Source: Flaviramulus sp.
GTDB taxonomy: Bacteria; Bacteroidota; Bacteroidia; Flavobacteriales; Flavobacteriaceae
Direction of reading: 5' to 3'
Assembly (NCBI RefSeq): GCF_013001275.1
Contig: NZ_JABDMV010000020.1
Location: 1-45,379, forward strand
Length of the DNA: 45,379 nucleotides
Shown: positions 1 to 8,509 of the stretch, in pieces
Numbering within the stretch: position 1 is the first letter of the stretch
Layout of the letters: each line of letters begins with the position of its first letter
The notes under the pieces: model-generated
Told to the model about the DNA's origin: nothing
Database searches by the model: none
The model's input: only the letters and a program-made list of their open reading frames with translations
Position numbers and translations under genes: made by a program

Positions 1-245
1 TATATGCAGGTTACGCTATTCCACCAAATTATGATTCTATGATTGCAAAGTTAATTACAACCGCGCAAACAAGAGAAGAGGCTATTAATAAAATGAAACG
101 AGCATTAGATGAGTTTGTTATAGAAGGCATAAAAACTACTATTCCATTCCATAGGCAACTTATGGAACATCCTGATTATTTAGCCGGTAATTACACCACT
201 AAATTTATGGAAGATTTCGTAATGCAAAAAGAAGCTACAGAATAA
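1..245 (+). CDS. accC: Biotin carboxylase subunit of acetyl-CoA carboxylase, C-terminal fragment
   Basis: This is the last 80 or so residues of a protein that begins before the window; the reading frame is open from base 3. Biotin carboxylase carries out the ATP-dependent carboxylation of biotin on BCCP, the first half-reaction of malonyl-CoA synthesis. The segment [18 protein letters not shown] followed by [26 protein letters not shown] matches the C-terminal domain of the AccC family closely. The ATP-grasp part is outside the window, so a related acyl-CoA carboxylase biotin subunit cannot be fully excluded. A strong terminator follows 8 bases after the stop, so this is the last gene of its transcript. 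Confidence 0.9.
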   Translation, partial: YAGYAIPPNYDSMIAKLITTAQTREEAINKMKRALDEFVIEGIKTTIPFHRQLMEHPDYLAGNYTTKFMEDFVMQKEATE

Positions 246-253
246 AAACTAAG

Positions 254-282
254 ACTCCGAAAGAAATTTCGGAGTTTTTTTT
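254..282 (+). terminator. Rho-independent terminator of accC
   Basis: There is a perfect 9-bp stem (actccgaaa / tttcggagt, 254-262 with 267-275), a 4-base loop and a run of eight T from 275. It lies directly after the accC stop. Confidence 0.92.
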
Positions 283-284
283 AT

Positions 285-374
285 GGCGTTACCCCGTTTT
301 AATCGGGGTCAGGCTATCCGTTAAATCTTTTTTTCGTTCCTCAAAAAAGGATACCACTGCTATCCTTAACGCAA
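285..374 (+). repeat. Dispersed gene-3'-end repeat, copy A
   Basis: This element of about 90 bases begins ggcgttacccc and ends ccttaacgca. Its ends are short inverted repeats (gcgtt / aacgc). Inside it has a hairpin accccg-N7-cggggt, a T-rich stretch (atctttttttcg) and a second small hairpin (tcct-N6-agga). Related copies lie at 13389-13472 (reverse strand) and 41832-41924. All three start next to the 3' end of a gene and point the same way as that gene. I see no reading frame in it. It resembles REP/MITE-like intergenic elements, but I cannot assign it to a named family. Confidence 0.75.
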
Positions 375-428
375 AACAAAAATCCCATCAAAAATTTAGC
401 TATTTTTATAAGCATCAAATAAAATTAA

Positions 429-1538
429 TTGAATCTTTCATACTGGGAAATAAAATCGTGGCTAACCAATATAGATTATACTATTATAGGGAGCGGTATT
501 GTTGGATTAAATTGTGCCTTATACTTAAAAAAGCGATTTCCAAAATCTAATATTTTAATTCTGGAAAAAGGCATGTTACCACAAGGCGCAAGCACAAAAA
601 ATGCGGGATTCGCTTGTTTTGGTAGCCTTAGTGAAATTTTAGACGATTTATCTTCTCATTCTGAAGCTGAAGTTTTGGAACTTATAAAAAAACGTGTTGA
701 CGGTTTAATAATGCTTAGAGAAACATTAGGCGATAAAACTATTAATTATCAAAAAAATGGCGGCTACGAACTATTTTTTAAGTATGAAACTTTACTAAAT
801 GAATGCCTCTCAAGAAAAGAAGCTATTAATAAAATGTTAAAACCAATTTTTAAAGAAAACGTTTTTAGTACTAAACCAAATATTTTCAAATTCAACAATA
901 TTAATCAAACCTATATTTATAATGCTTTTGAGGCTCAGATCGATACCGGTAAAATGATGGAATCCTTACTTCAAAAAGTACTTTCTGGAGGCACAAAAAT
1001 TTTAAATAATATTTATGTTCAAGATTTTAATGAAAGCAACAATTCGGTAAAAATTAAAACAAATCAATTTGAAATTTCAACTTCAAAATTAATAATAGCT
1101 ACAAACGGATTTGCTTCTCAATTAATCAATGAAAAAGTACAACCTGCAAGAGCACAGGTACTCATTACAAAACCCATTGAAAACTTAAATATTAAAGGCA
1201 CTTTTCATTTGGATAAAGGGTATTATTATTTTAGAAATATTGACAATCGTATATTATTGGGCGGTGGAAGAAACTTAGATTTTAAAACAGAAGAAACTTC
1301 AGAAATAGGACAGACAGAATTAGTTCAAAATAAGCTTGAAGAGCTTTTATCAACAACGATATTACCAAAAAAGAAGGTTGTAATTGAGCACCGATGGAGT
1401 GGAATTATGGGTGTTGGAAAACAGAAAAAAGCAATTGTTAAACAGCTCTCAAACAATGTGTATTGTGGCGTGAGATTAGGCGGAATGGGAGTTGCAATTG
1501 GCAGTAAAGTTGGTAAGGAATTAGCAGATTTGGTATAA
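429..1538 (+). CDS. FAD-dependent oxidoreductase (DAO family)
   Basis: The protein has 369 residues. The N-terminal dinucleotide-binding motif GSGIVGLNCA is followed by an acidic residue at the end of the second strand (ILILEKG), then ASTKNAGFACFGS, as in D-amino-acid/glycine oxidase-type flavoproteins. The C-terminal part, with HRWSGIMGVG and GVRLGGMGVAIGS, fits the FAD-contacting end of the fold. The substrate cannot be read from sequence. The start is TTG: an in-frame stop (taa, 426-428) lies directly before it, and the next Met falls after the FAD motif. The stop overlaps the start of the next gene (TAATG), so the two are translationally coupled. It is probably cytoplasmic because no signal peptide is visible. 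Confidence 0.85.
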   Translation: MNLSYWEIKSWLTNIDYTIIGSGIVGLNCALYLKKRFPKSNILILEKGMLPQGASTKNAGFACFGSLSEILDDLSSHSEAEVLELIKKRVDGLIMLRETLGDKTINYQKNGGYELFFKYETLLNECLSRKEAINKMLKPIFKENVFSTKPNIFKFNNINQTYIYNAFEAQIDTGKMMESLLQKVLSGGTKILNNIYVQDFNESNNSVKIKTNQFEISTSKLIIATNGFASQLINEKVQPARAQVLITKPIENLNIKGTFHLDKGYYYFRNIDNRILLGGGRNLDFKTEETSEIGQTELVQNKLEELLSTTILPKKKVVIEHRWSGIMGVGKQKKAIVKQLSNNVYCGVRLGGMGVAIGSKVGKELADLV

Positions 1539-1987
1539 TGGGAATAAAGCAAAAGTTATTTGATAAATGTGTTGAATTTATTGAAAAAAGGAACCAAATA
1601 GTTCAATATACAATTAATGAAATCCAAGAATCTTTAAAATCGGAAACTAAAAGTAGTGCAGGTGACAAGCATGAAACTGGTCGAGCTATGTTGCAATTAG
1701 AACGTGAGAAAGCTGGTAAACAATTATCCGAAATTGAAAATATAAAACAAACACTTGCTAAAATAAAACTTGATAACTCTTCTCAAATAATTAATTTTGG
1801 AAGTGTTGTTTACACTTCAAAAGCAAACTATTTTATATCTATTAGCGCAGGCGAGCTTAAAGTTGGAAAAGATGTTTTTTTTGCTATTTCAGCAAATACT
1901 CCTATCGGACAATTGCTAATAGGCAAAATGTTAGGAGATGAAGTTGTGTTTAGATCACAGTCGTTTACAATTACTGAAGTTTCTTAA
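1538..1987 (+). CDS. Small protein with a GreA/GreB-like C-terminal domain
   Basis: The protein has 149 residues. The N-terminal half (about 1-80) is charged and helical, with SSAGDKHETGRA followed by a probable coiled coil. The C-terminal half carries ISANTPIGQLLIGKMLGDEVVF, which matches the FKBP-like C-terminal domain of GreA/GreB elongation factors (SPIGxALLGKxxGDEV). Proteins of this type in Flavobacteria are often labelled 3-oxoacyl-ACP synthase; nothing in the sequence supports that. The role is unknown, and an RNA-polymerase-binding function is an inference from the fold alone. The gene is coupled to the upstream oxidoreductase by a one-base overlap. Its 3' end overlaps the convergent ABC ATPase gene by 17 bases. 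Confidence 0.75.
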   Translation: MGIKQKLFDKCVEFIEKRNQIVQYTINEIQESLKSETKSSAGDKHETGRAMLQLEREKAGKQLSEIENIKQTLAKIKLDNSSQIINFGSVVYTSKANYFISISAGELKVGKDVFFAISANTPIGQLLIGKMLGDEVVFRSQSFTITEVS

Positions 1988-2888
1988 TTTCTAAAAATAT
2001 AAGTTCTCCTTTTTTTAATTCAAATTCGTGTTCAAAATAAACTTTTTCACAATTTAAATTTGCTTCTATTAGATATTGAATACCTTTAAAATAGCTTTGA
2101 GAGACCTTAACTTTTAAATTAGATTTTTTTACCACATGTAATTGATGGGAATAAATAATGTCGTCATTAATTAAATTAAATTCTCCAAAAAATGAAGCAA
2201 TTAAAGGTGTTTTAGGGTTGTAGTATAAAAATTCAGGAGAATCGTGAGCTTCTATTTTGTTTTCATTTAAAACAATCATGTTGTCTGCAAAACCCAAAAC
2301 ATCTTCTTTGTCGTGGGTTGCAACAATACAAGTAATGTTTTTTTGCTTTAAATATTTAAAAACACTTCGCCGTAGAGATTGTTTTTTAAAATTATCAATA
2401 TGGCTAAATGGTTCGTCTAGCAAGATAATTTCTGGTTGTTTTGCCAAGGCGCGCGCCAGAGCAACACGTTGTTTTTGACCGCCGCTTAAGGTTTTTACTT
2501 TTGTTTTAGCAAATTCTGTTAATTCTACAACCTCTAATAGTTCAGATGTACGTTCTTTTTTGTCTTTAGGAAAAAAGTTTGATAAGAATTTTCCAATGTT
2601 TTCTTCAACAGTTATAAAAGGCATTAAATCGAATTCCTGCGAGACATATTTCATAAAATCATAGCCAACTACTAAGTTATGTTTTGGTCCTAGAACTTCA
2701 GTGTCTTTCCAGAAAACATGTCCTTTATTTAAATCAAATTCTCCGTATATTAGTTTTAATAAAGTGCTTTTTCCTGACCCACTTTCGCCTATAATGGCCA
2801 GATTTTCTCCTTCTTCAACTTTAAAAGAAATATCTTTTAATACAGGTGATTTGGTATAGTTAAAAGTTATATTATCTACTTTAAGCAC
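1971..2888 (-). CDS. ABC transporter ATP-binding protein (PotA/FbpC-like)
   Basis: The protein has 305 residues. It has a complete ATPase cassette: Walker A GESGSGKST (34-42), signature LSGGQKQR, Walker B IILLDEP and the switch histidine in VATHDKED. About 80 residues beyond the cassette form a C-terminal extension, as in the importer ATPases PotA/FbpC/ModC, which have a regulatory domain. No permease or binding protein is adjacent, so the partner and substrate are unknown. The start codon is GTG (888 side of 2886-2888). The 3' end overlaps the convergent gene at 1538-1987. The asd terminator lies upstream, so it must have its own promoter in 2889-3028. Confidence 0.85.
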   Translation of the reverse strand: MLKVDNITFNYTKSPVLKDISFKVEEGENLAIIGESGSGKSTLLKLIYGEFDLNKGHVFWKDTEVLGPKHNLVVGYDFMKYVSQEFDLMPFITVEENIGKFLSNFFPKDKKERTSELLEVVELTEFAKTKVKTLSGGQKQRVALARALAKQPEIILLDEPFSHIDNFKKQSLRRSVFKYLKQKNITCIVATHDKEDVLGFADNMIVLNENKIEAHDSPEFLYYNPKTPLIASFFGEFNLINDDIIYSHQLHVVKKSNLKVKVSQSYFKGIQYLIEANLNCEKVYFEHEFELKKGELIFLEIKKLQ

Positions 2889-3028
2889 GCTAGTTTATCG
2901 GGTTTTATAAAATGTTTTTGTTTGGGAATATTTCACTGTAATTATATAAAATATTTGTTCTTAATAAAAAGTAAAATTAGCAATAGCCAACTAATATTTT
3001 CATTATTGATTATGTTTCAAAATTAAAC

Positions 3029-3057
3029 AAAAAAGCTTCCGATTTAAAGTCAGAAGC
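3029..3057 (-). terminator. Terminator of asd
   Basis: Read on the minus strand, gcttctga pairs with tcggaagc (8 bp including one T-G pair) around a 7-base loop, followed by six T. It begins 27 bases after the asd stop. Confidence 0.8.
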
Positions 3058-3083
3058 CATTTGTTAAGAGTGTAAAAAATAAG

Positions 3084-4073
3084 TTAAACTAACTTATGCT
3101 CAATTAAATATTCGGCAATTTGAATCGTATTTGTCGCAGCGCCTTTACGTAAATTATCAGCAACTATCCACATATTTAAAGTATTAGGTTGCGTTTCATC
3201 TCTTCTTATTCTACCAACAAACACATCGTCTTTATCATTTGCATAAATCGGCATTGGATAGGTGTTAGTATCCGTATTATCTTGAACTACTACACCTGGA
3301 GTTTGACTTAATAATTTTCGAACATCGGCTAAATTAAAATCATTTTCAAACTCAACATTTACAGACTCTGAATGCCCGCCAGAAGTAGGTATTCTAACCG
3401 CAGTTGCAGAAATTGAAAACGTACGGTCGTTCAGTATTTTTTGTGGCTCTCTCGCCAGCTTCATTTCTTCTTTAGTATACCCATTTTCTTCAAACACATC
3501 GCAATGAGGCAAAGCATTTCTGCCTATTGGATAAGGATAAGCCATTTCTCCTTCTATACCGGCAATTTCATTTTCCAGTTGATTTACTGCTTTAACGCCT
3601 GTACCAGAAACGGATTGATATGTTGACACAACCACACGTTTCATTTTGTATTTTTTATGTAAAGGATTTAAGGCCATTACCAATTGAATTGTAGAGCAGT
3701 TTGGATTGGCTATTATTTTATCTTCCTTTGTTAGTTCTGATGCGTTAATTTCTGGAACCACTAATTTTTTTGTAGGATCCATTCTCCATGCAGATGAATT
3801 ATCAACAACGGTTGTGCCAACTTCAGCAAATTTAGGAGCCCAGTCTAATGAGGTTTCTCCACCAGCAGAAAATAAAGCTATATCAGGACGCATTGAAACT
3901 GCAGTTTGTAAACCAACAACTTTGTGATCAATTCCATTATAAGTTATAATTTTACCAACAGATCGTTCAGAAGCAACAAGGATTAATTCTGAGACAGGGA
4001 AATTACGTTCTGCAAGAACTTTTAGCATTACTTCGCCTACCATACCTGTGGCTCCAACAACAGCTACTTTCAT
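3084..4073 (-). CDS. asd: Aspartate-semialdehyde dehydrogenase
   Basis: The protein has 329 residues, normal for the family. It reduces aspartyl phosphate to aspartate semialdehyde with NADPH, the branch point to lysine/diaminopimelate, threonine and methionine. The NADP-binding motif GATGMVG (7-13), the catalytic cysteine in NPNCSTIQ (Cys126) and the catalytic histidine in PTSGGHSES (His234) are all present. The gene is a single transcription unit: a promoter-like TAATTTTG lies 27 bases upstream of the ATG, the mscL terminator lies beyond that, and it has its own terminator. Confidence 0.97.
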   Translation of the reverse strand: MKVAVVGATGMVGEVMLKVLAERNFPVSELILVASERSVGKIITYNGIDHKVVGLQTAVSMRPDIALFSAGGETSLDWAPKFAEVGTTVVDNSSAWRMDPTKKLVVPEINASELTKEDKIIANPNCSTIQLVMALNPLHKKYKMKRVVVSTYQSVSGTGVKAVNQLENEIAGIEGEMAYPYPIGRNALPHCDVFEENGYTKEEMKLAREPQKILNDRTFSISATAVRIPTSGGHSESVNVEFENDFNLADVRKLLSQTPGVVVQDNTDTNTYPMPIYANDKDDVFVGRIRRDETQPNTLNMWIVADNLRKGAATNTIQIAEYLIEHKLV

Positions 4074-4099
4074 AATTTTTTATTTAAAATATTGTTTGG

Positions 4100-4107
4100 C
4101 AAAATTA
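4100..4107 (-). promoter_or_regulatory. Promoter -7 box for asd
   Basis: On the minus strand TAATTTTG matches the Bacteroidota -7 consensus TAnnTTTG exactly. The -33 position carries TTT rather than TTG. It lies between the mscL terminator and the asd ATG. Confidence 0.55.
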
Positions 4108-4131
4108 AGTATTAATTCCATTTTAAAATCT

Positions 4132-4168
4132 AAAAAAAGCCCTCATTTCTTTAAAACGAGGGCTTTTT
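4132..4168 (-). terminator. Terminator downstream of mscL
   Basis: An 11-bp stem (aaaaagccctc / gagggcttttt, 4134-4144 with 4158-4168) surrounds a 13-base loop, and T runs leave the stem on both strands. It lies 39 bases past the mscL stop and upstream of the asd promoter. Confidence 0.88.
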
Positions 4169-4206
4169 AACAACAAATAACACCTTGTTGTTTATTTAAC
4201 AGTTTG

Positions 4207-4617
4207 TTATTTTTTTAACAAATCTCTAATTTGAACAAGTAACTCTTCTTGAGTAGGGCCGGCTGGCGCTGCTGGCGCTTCTTCAACAGGTTTTTTAGTT
4301 TTAGCATATGCTTTTACTATAATGAACATAACTAAACCAACAATAATTAAATTAATAATTGTGTTAATCCAAAGGCCATAAGCAATAACGGCTCCACCGG
4401 CTTCTTTTGCTGCGGCTACGGTCATGTACTCTTGACCGTCCATAGCTACATGCAGATCTTCGAAACTTACTCCTCCTGTAAAATAACCCACAAAAGGCAT
4501 CGCTATATTATCTACAAATCCTTTAATAACAGCGCCTAAGGCTCCTGCCATAATCACAGCAACGGCAAAGTCAATTACATTGCCCGTCATAATAAAATTC
4601 TTAAATTCTTTTAACAT
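4207..4617 (-). CDS. mscL: Large-conductance mechanosensitive channel MscL
   Basis: The protein has 136 residues. This inner-membrane pentameric channel opens under membrane tension to release solutes on hypo-osmotic shock. The N-terminus MLKEFKNFIMTGNVIDFAVAVIMAGALG is the typical amphipathic helix plus TM1 (about 15-43). A periplasmic loop follows, then TM2 (about 77-101, INTIINLIIVGLVMFIIV). The C-terminus has the charged cytoplasmic helix EELLVQIRDLLKK after an Ala/Pro-rich linker. The gene is monocistronic and ends in a strong terminator. Confidence 0.96.
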   Translation of the reverse strand: MLKEFKNFIMTGNVIDFAVAVIMAGALGAVIKGFVDNIAMPFVGYFTGGVSFEDLHVAMDGQEYMTVAAAKEAGGAVIAYGLWINTIINLIIVGLVMFIIVKAYAKTKKPVEEAPAAPAGPTQEELLVQIRDLLKK

Positions 4618-4689
4618 TATTCTTAGTTATTAGGTTAATAACGTACAATATATACAAAAAAGGCACATTTAAAAAATAAATCAATTTTA

Positions 4690-5796
4690 TTATTTAAGAA
4701 AACTTCGCTTAATACGTTGAGAAATAGCGGTTAAGATTTCATAAGAAATAGTATTGGCTGATTCTGCTAAATTTTCAGCGGTTATGTTGTTGTTAAAAAC
4801 AATTACCTCATCACCTTCTTTACAGTCAATATTTGTTATGTTTACCATGATCATATCCATACAAACATTTCCAATAATAGGTGCTTTTTTACCATCAATT
4901 GTTACGAACCCTTTTCCATTACCATATTGTCTTCCAATGCCATCTGCATGTCCAATTGGTAATGTAGCCGTTTTTAAAAAAGTGTCACTTTTAAAGCCCC
5001 TATTATAACCCACAGATTCACCCTTTTCAATACTATGAATTTGAGAAATAATAGTTTTTAATGTAGCAATTGGCTTTAAATATTGGTTTTCTTTTTTAGA
5101 ATTTCCAAAACCATATAAGCCTATACCGCTTCTTACCATATCTAAATGGGCATCTGGATAATTTAATAAACCCGAAGTATTACAAATGTGTAGTATGGGC
5201 TTATAACCGATACTTTCAATCATGTTTGAAGAAATATTTTTAAAGCTGTCAATTTGATTTAAAGTGAAATTTTTTTCAGTTAAATCCTCGCTGGCAGCCA
5301 AATGAGAAAATATTGATTTTACTTTTACAGCTTTTGATCCTTTAAGTTTTGAAGCGATATAATTAATGTCATTTTTGGAAAAGCCTAATCGATTTAATCC
5401 GGTATTAAATTTTATATGAATTGGGTAATTAGATTGATTTTCAGCAGTGGCTATTTCTATAAATTCGTTTAAAATTTTGGCATTGTATAGGCTAGGTTCT
5501 AAACAATGCGCTACTAATTTATCAAAATTTGCTGCCTGCGGATGCAATACTAAAATGGGTTTTCTAATTCCAGCCTTTCTTAATTTAATGCCTTCATTAA
5601 CATATGCGACAGCAAAATAATCAACATCTAAACCTTCTAAATATCTAGCGATTTCGCAAGCATCGCTTCCGTAACCATAAGCTTTTACTACCGCTAAAAA
5701 TTTTGTATTGCTTTCTAATTTTGATTTAAGATGATCAAAATTATGTTTTAGTGCTTTTAAATCTATTTCAAGCACGGTTTCTTGTGCTTTAAGCAT
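4690..5796 (-). CDS. alr: Alanine racemase
   Basis: With the start chosen here the protein has 368 residues. It interconverts L- and D-alanine for peptidoglycan. The PLP lysine is in [11 protein letters not shown] (Lys38) and the catalytic tyrosine in SVGYNRGF (Tyr264). An in-frame ATG 13 codons upstream (5835) would add [14 protein letters not shown] prefer the ATG at 5796 because [19 protein letters not shown] aligns with the usual family N-terminus and because it makes an 8-base overlap with the tdk stop, typical of coupled genes. It follows tdk in one transcript. Confidence 0.95.
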   Translation of the reverse strand: MLKAQETVLEIDLKALKHNFDHLKSKLESNTKFLAVVKAYGYGSDACEIARYLEGLDVDYFAVAYVNEGIKLRKAGIRKPILVLHPQAANFDKLVAHCLEPSLYNAKILNEFIEIATAENQSNYPIHIKFNTGLNRLGFSKNDINYIASKLKGSKAVKVKSIFSHLAASEDLTEKNFTLNQIDSFKNISSNMIESIGYKPILHICNTSGLLNYPDAHLDMVRSGIGLYGFGNSKKENQYLKPIATLKTIISQIHSIEKGESVGYNRGFKSDTFLKTATLPIGHADGIGRQYGNGKGFVTIDGKKAPIIGNVCMDMIMVNITNIDCKEGDEVIVFNNNITAENLAESANTISYEILTAISQRIKRSFLK

Positions 5797-6436
5797 TGGC
5801 GTCTTTCGGTTTTGGGTTAACTTCTTGGGCGTCATTAACCTTCAGGTTTCTTACTTTATCACGCATCATAGCTTTATAGTATGCAGCTCTACTTAATGGT
5901 TCGTATTCATCAACTTCACCTAAAAGCACCAGATTATCACTTTTAGCTTTTCGATAACTATATTGTGCTAAATTTCCAGTACGAGTGCAAACAGCATGTA
6001 CTTTGGTAACATAATCTGCTGTTGCCATTAAAAAAGGCATGGGACCAAAAGGGTTGCCTTTAAAATCCATGTCCAATCCAGCCACAATAACACGAACCCC
6101 TTTATTTGCTAAATCATTACAAACTCTAATAATTTCATCATCAAAAAATTGGGCCTCATCAATTCCCACAACATCACAACCATCCGCTAAAATAGGAATA
6201 TTGGCGGCTGCAGGAACAGGTGTTGAGCGAATTTCGTTATCGTCATGAGACACCACCATTTCTTCATTATAGCGCACATCAAGGGTAGGTTTAAAAATCT
6301 CAACTTTCTGTCTAGCAAATTGAGCACGTTTTAACCGTCGGATTAATTCTTCAGTTTTTCCAGAAAACATGGAACCACAGATAACTTCAATCCATCCAAA
6401 TTGTTCTTTATGATTTACTGTATTTTCAAGAAACAT
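5789..6436 (-). CDS. tdk: Thymidine kinase (type II)
   Basis: The protein has 215 residues. It phosphorylates thymidine in the dTMP salvage pathway. The P-loop [10 protein letters not shown] (21-30), the DEAQFF motif (93-98, Walker B/catalytic region) and the C-terminal lasso-type segment with YSYRK and [10 protein letters not shown] are present. Many type II kinases have four zinc-binding cysteines; here the CxxC of the lasso region is reduced to a single Cys150 (VCTRTGN), and the second pair is absent. The gene overlaps alr by 8 bases, so the two are probably co-expressed. Confidence 0.95.
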   Translation of the reverse strand: MFLENTVNHKEQFGWIEVICGSMFSGKTEELIRRLKRAQFARQKVEIFKPTLDVRYNEEMVVSHDDNEIRSTPVPAAANIPILADGCDVVGIDEAQFFDDEIIRVCNDLANKGVRVIVAGLDMDFKGNPFGPMPFLMATADYVTKVHAVCTRTGNLAQYSYRKAKSDNLVLLGEVDEYEPLSRAAYYKAMMRDKVRNLKVNDAQEVNPKPKDANA

Positions 6437-6543
6437 TTCGTAAATTTAACACTAAAACAAAGCAATTATTCGTTTGTATAAAGGTGGCGTAAATTTAGTA
6501 AAAATCAAAAGCCTAAATCGCAATAATTAAAAAATTATAAACA

Positions 6544-7263
6544 ATGAAGAAGAAGTTAGAGTCTGAACTTGTTAGTATAGCACATAGAATTCTTAAATTA
6601 AAAGGGAAAGAAGACGTTTTAAAAATGCATGCTGAAGTATCTGCCCTTTATGAAAAACTATCTGTATTAAAATTTGCTCACGATAATTCTGATGGTGACT
6701 TACCAACAATTGGTAGTGATTCGTCTTTCTTTGGCATGTTAGACAGTGCATTTAATAACAAAATAAGCGATAATATAGAAGTTGAAGATAAAATATACGT
6801 TAATCTTGATGATTATAGGGAAGATGAGATTATGGAGCCCGTAATGAATAAGATTAAAGATATGGTTGCTCAAATGCCTGAGGAAGTAGCCGACGTTCCT
6901 AAAAAAATGCATCATAAAAGTGATTTAGAAGAAATTACAGCAGATTTTAAAGAAACCCCTATTTTCGATCCAGTTTCTAAAGTTCGGAATGGTGTTTCAA
7001 ACGGGAAAAAATCATTGAATGATAAATTGAAAACAAATAGTTTTAATATTGGATTAAACGATAAAATAGCCTTTATAAAACATTTGTTCAATGGTAAAAG
7101 CGAAGAGTACGATAGGGTAATATCACAGTTAGGCACATTCGAAACATTTAAAGATTCAGAACAATTTATCGAAAACATAGTAAAACCAGATTACAATAAT
7201 TGGATTAATAAGGAAGAATTTGAAGAACGCTTTTTGAAAATTATTGAAGCAAAATTTAATTAA
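6544..7263 (+). CDS. Conserved hypothetical protein upstream of rsmI
   Basis: I do not recognise a named family for this 239-residue protein. It is acidic and mostly helical, without signal peptide or membrane segment. The N-terminus (1-50) has a heptad-like pattern (LVSIAHRILKLKGKEDVLKMHAEVSALYEKL). The middle is rich in Asp/Glu and probably flexible. The last 80 residues (NDKIAFIKHLFNGKSEEYDRVISQL...WINKEEFEERFLKIIEAKF) look like a compact helical domain. The gene shares the bases TAATG with the start of rsmI, so it is translated in one operon with it. A cytoplasmic role is likely; the function is unknown. Confidence 0.8.
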   Translation: MKKKLESELVSIAHRILKLKGKEDVLKMHAEVSALYEKLSVLKFAHDNSDGDLPTIGSDSSFFGMLDSAFNNKISDNIEVEDKIYVNLDDYREDEIMEPVMNKIKDMVAQMPEEVADVPKKMHHKSDLEEITADFKETPIFDPVSKVRNGVSNGKKSLNDKLKTNSFNIGLNDKIAFIKHLFNGKSEEYDRVISQLGTFETFKDSEQFIENIVKPDYNNWINKEEFEERFLKIIEAKFN

Positions 7264-7934
7264 TGAGCAAACTTTATTTGGCGCCAACACCTATTGGTAA
7301 TTTAAAAGACATCACCTTTCGGGCAATTGAAGTTTTAAAAGAAGTAGATTTAATTCTTGCTGAAGATACTCGAACATCGGGCAAACTCCTAAAACATTAC
7401 GGAATTACTACGCATATGCAATCACATCATATGCATAACGAGCATAAAACGGTTGACACTATAATTCAAAAAATTAAAAGTGGCACCTCCGTTGCTTTGA
7501 TTAGCGATGCTGGTACCCCTGCTATTTCAGATCCTGGATTTTTACTAACTCGCGCTTGCATTGAAAACAATATTGAGGTAGATTGTTTACCAGGAGCCAC
7601 CGCTTTTGTTCCTGCTCTAGTTAACTCAGGTTTACCTAACGATAAGTTTGTTTTTGAAGGGTTTTTACCCGTTAAAAAAGGAAGGCAAACACGATTGTTG
7701 CTTTTAGCGGAAGAATCAAGAACTATAATTTTTTATGAAAGCCCTCATAAATTATTAAAAACCTTAGGACATTTTTGCGAGTATTTTGGAGAAGATCGAC
7801 AGGTGTCAGTATCACGAGAATTAACCAAAATGTTTGAAGAAACTATTCGAGGAACTGCCAAAGAAGTTTTGGAATACTATACTAATAAACCACCAAAAGG
7901 AGAAATTGTAATTTGTGTTGGCGGCAAAAAATGA
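7263..7934 (+). CDS. rsmI: 16S rRNA (cytidine1402-2'-O)-methyltransferase RsmI
   Basis: The protein has 223 residues, shorter than the E. coli enzyme because it lacks the C-terminal extension. It methylates the 2'-O of C1402 in the decoding centre using SAM. The tetrapyrrole-methylase fold is clear: LYLAPTPIGNLKDITFRAIEVL at the start, AEDTRTSGKLL, ALISDAGTPAISDPG and CLPGATAFVPAL are family signatures. The start overlaps the upstream gene by one base, and the stop overlaps the UDG start (ATGA), giving a tightly packed three-gene operon. Confidence 0.95.
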   Translation: MSKLYLAPTPIGNLKDITFRAIEVLKEVDLILAEDTRTSGKLLKHYGITTHMQSHHMHNEHKTVDTIIQKIKSGTSVALISDAGTPAISDPGFLLTRACIENNIEVDCLPGATAFVPALVNSGLPNDKFVFEGFLPVKKGRQTRLLLLAEESRTIIFYESPHKLLKTLGHFCEYFGEDRQVSVSRELTKMFEETIRGTAKEVLEYYTNKPPKGEIVICVGGKK

Positions 7935-8509
7935 TACAAGATTTACTACTAGATATAAAGCAATGCAATATTTGTAAAGAGCATTTACCTTTAGGGCCAA
8001 GACCTGTAGTTTCTGCACATCCCAATTCTAAAATTGTAATAATTGGTCAAGCTCCAGGAACCAAAGTTCATGCCTCTGGAATTCCTTGGGATGATGCAAG
8101 CGGTGTTCAATTACGTAAATGGTTGAATGTTACAGAAGAGGATTTTTATGATGAATCAAAATTTGCAATAATACCAATGGGATTTTGTTATCCTGGAAAA
8201 GGAAAAACCGGGGATTTACCACCAAGACCAGAATGCGCTCCTAAATGGCACAAACCAGTATTAAGTGAATTAAAAAACATTAAACTTATTGTTTTAATTG
8301 GCATGTATGCTCAAAAATATTATTTGAAGAATACAGCTAAGAACACTTTAACTAAAACAGTTCATAACTTTAAAGAATATACGCCAAAATATTTTACATT
8401 GCCCCATCCATCACCAAGAAATAGATTTTGGTTAACAAAAAACCCGTGGTTCGATATTGAAGTAATTCCGGAATTGAGAACACTTGTTTCTAAAATATTA
8501 GTAAATTAA
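7931..8509 (+). CDS. Uracil-DNA glycosylase family protein, probable [4Fe-4S] type
   Basis: With the ATG at 7931 the protein has 192 residues. This start gives an ATGA overlap with rsmI; a TTG 18 bases upstream is possible but less likely. The UDG superfamily motifs are visible: GQAPG (39-43) in the water-activating loop and HPSPRN in the DNA-intercalating loop. Four cysteines, C12-x2-C15 and C86-x15-C102, match the iron-sulfur ligand spacing of type 4/5 enzymes, so an iron-sulfur cluster is likely. The protein probably removes uracil from DNA. The 3' end overlaps the convergent AhpD-like gene by 4 bases. Confidence 0.88.
   Translation: MIQDLLLDIKQCNICKEHLPLGPRPVVSAHPNSKIVIIGQAPGTKVHASGIPWDDASGVQLRKWLNVTEEDFYDESKFAIIPMGFCYPGKGKTGDLPPRPECAPKWHKPVLSELKNIKLIVLIGMYAQKYYLKNTAKNTLTKTVHNFKEYTPKYFTLPHPSPRNRFWLTKNPWFDIEVIPELRTLVSKILVN

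Noticed and set aside
1325-1552. Minus-strand 75-residue ORF over the end of the FAD oxidoreductase
   Set aside because: Antisense shadow of a convincing gene, with no recognisable motif.
5797-5835. Upstream ATG for alanine racemase
   Set aside because: The extra 13 residues ([13 protein letters not shown]) lie in the tdk coding region and do not resemble the family N-terminus; the ATG at 5796 gives the usual start.
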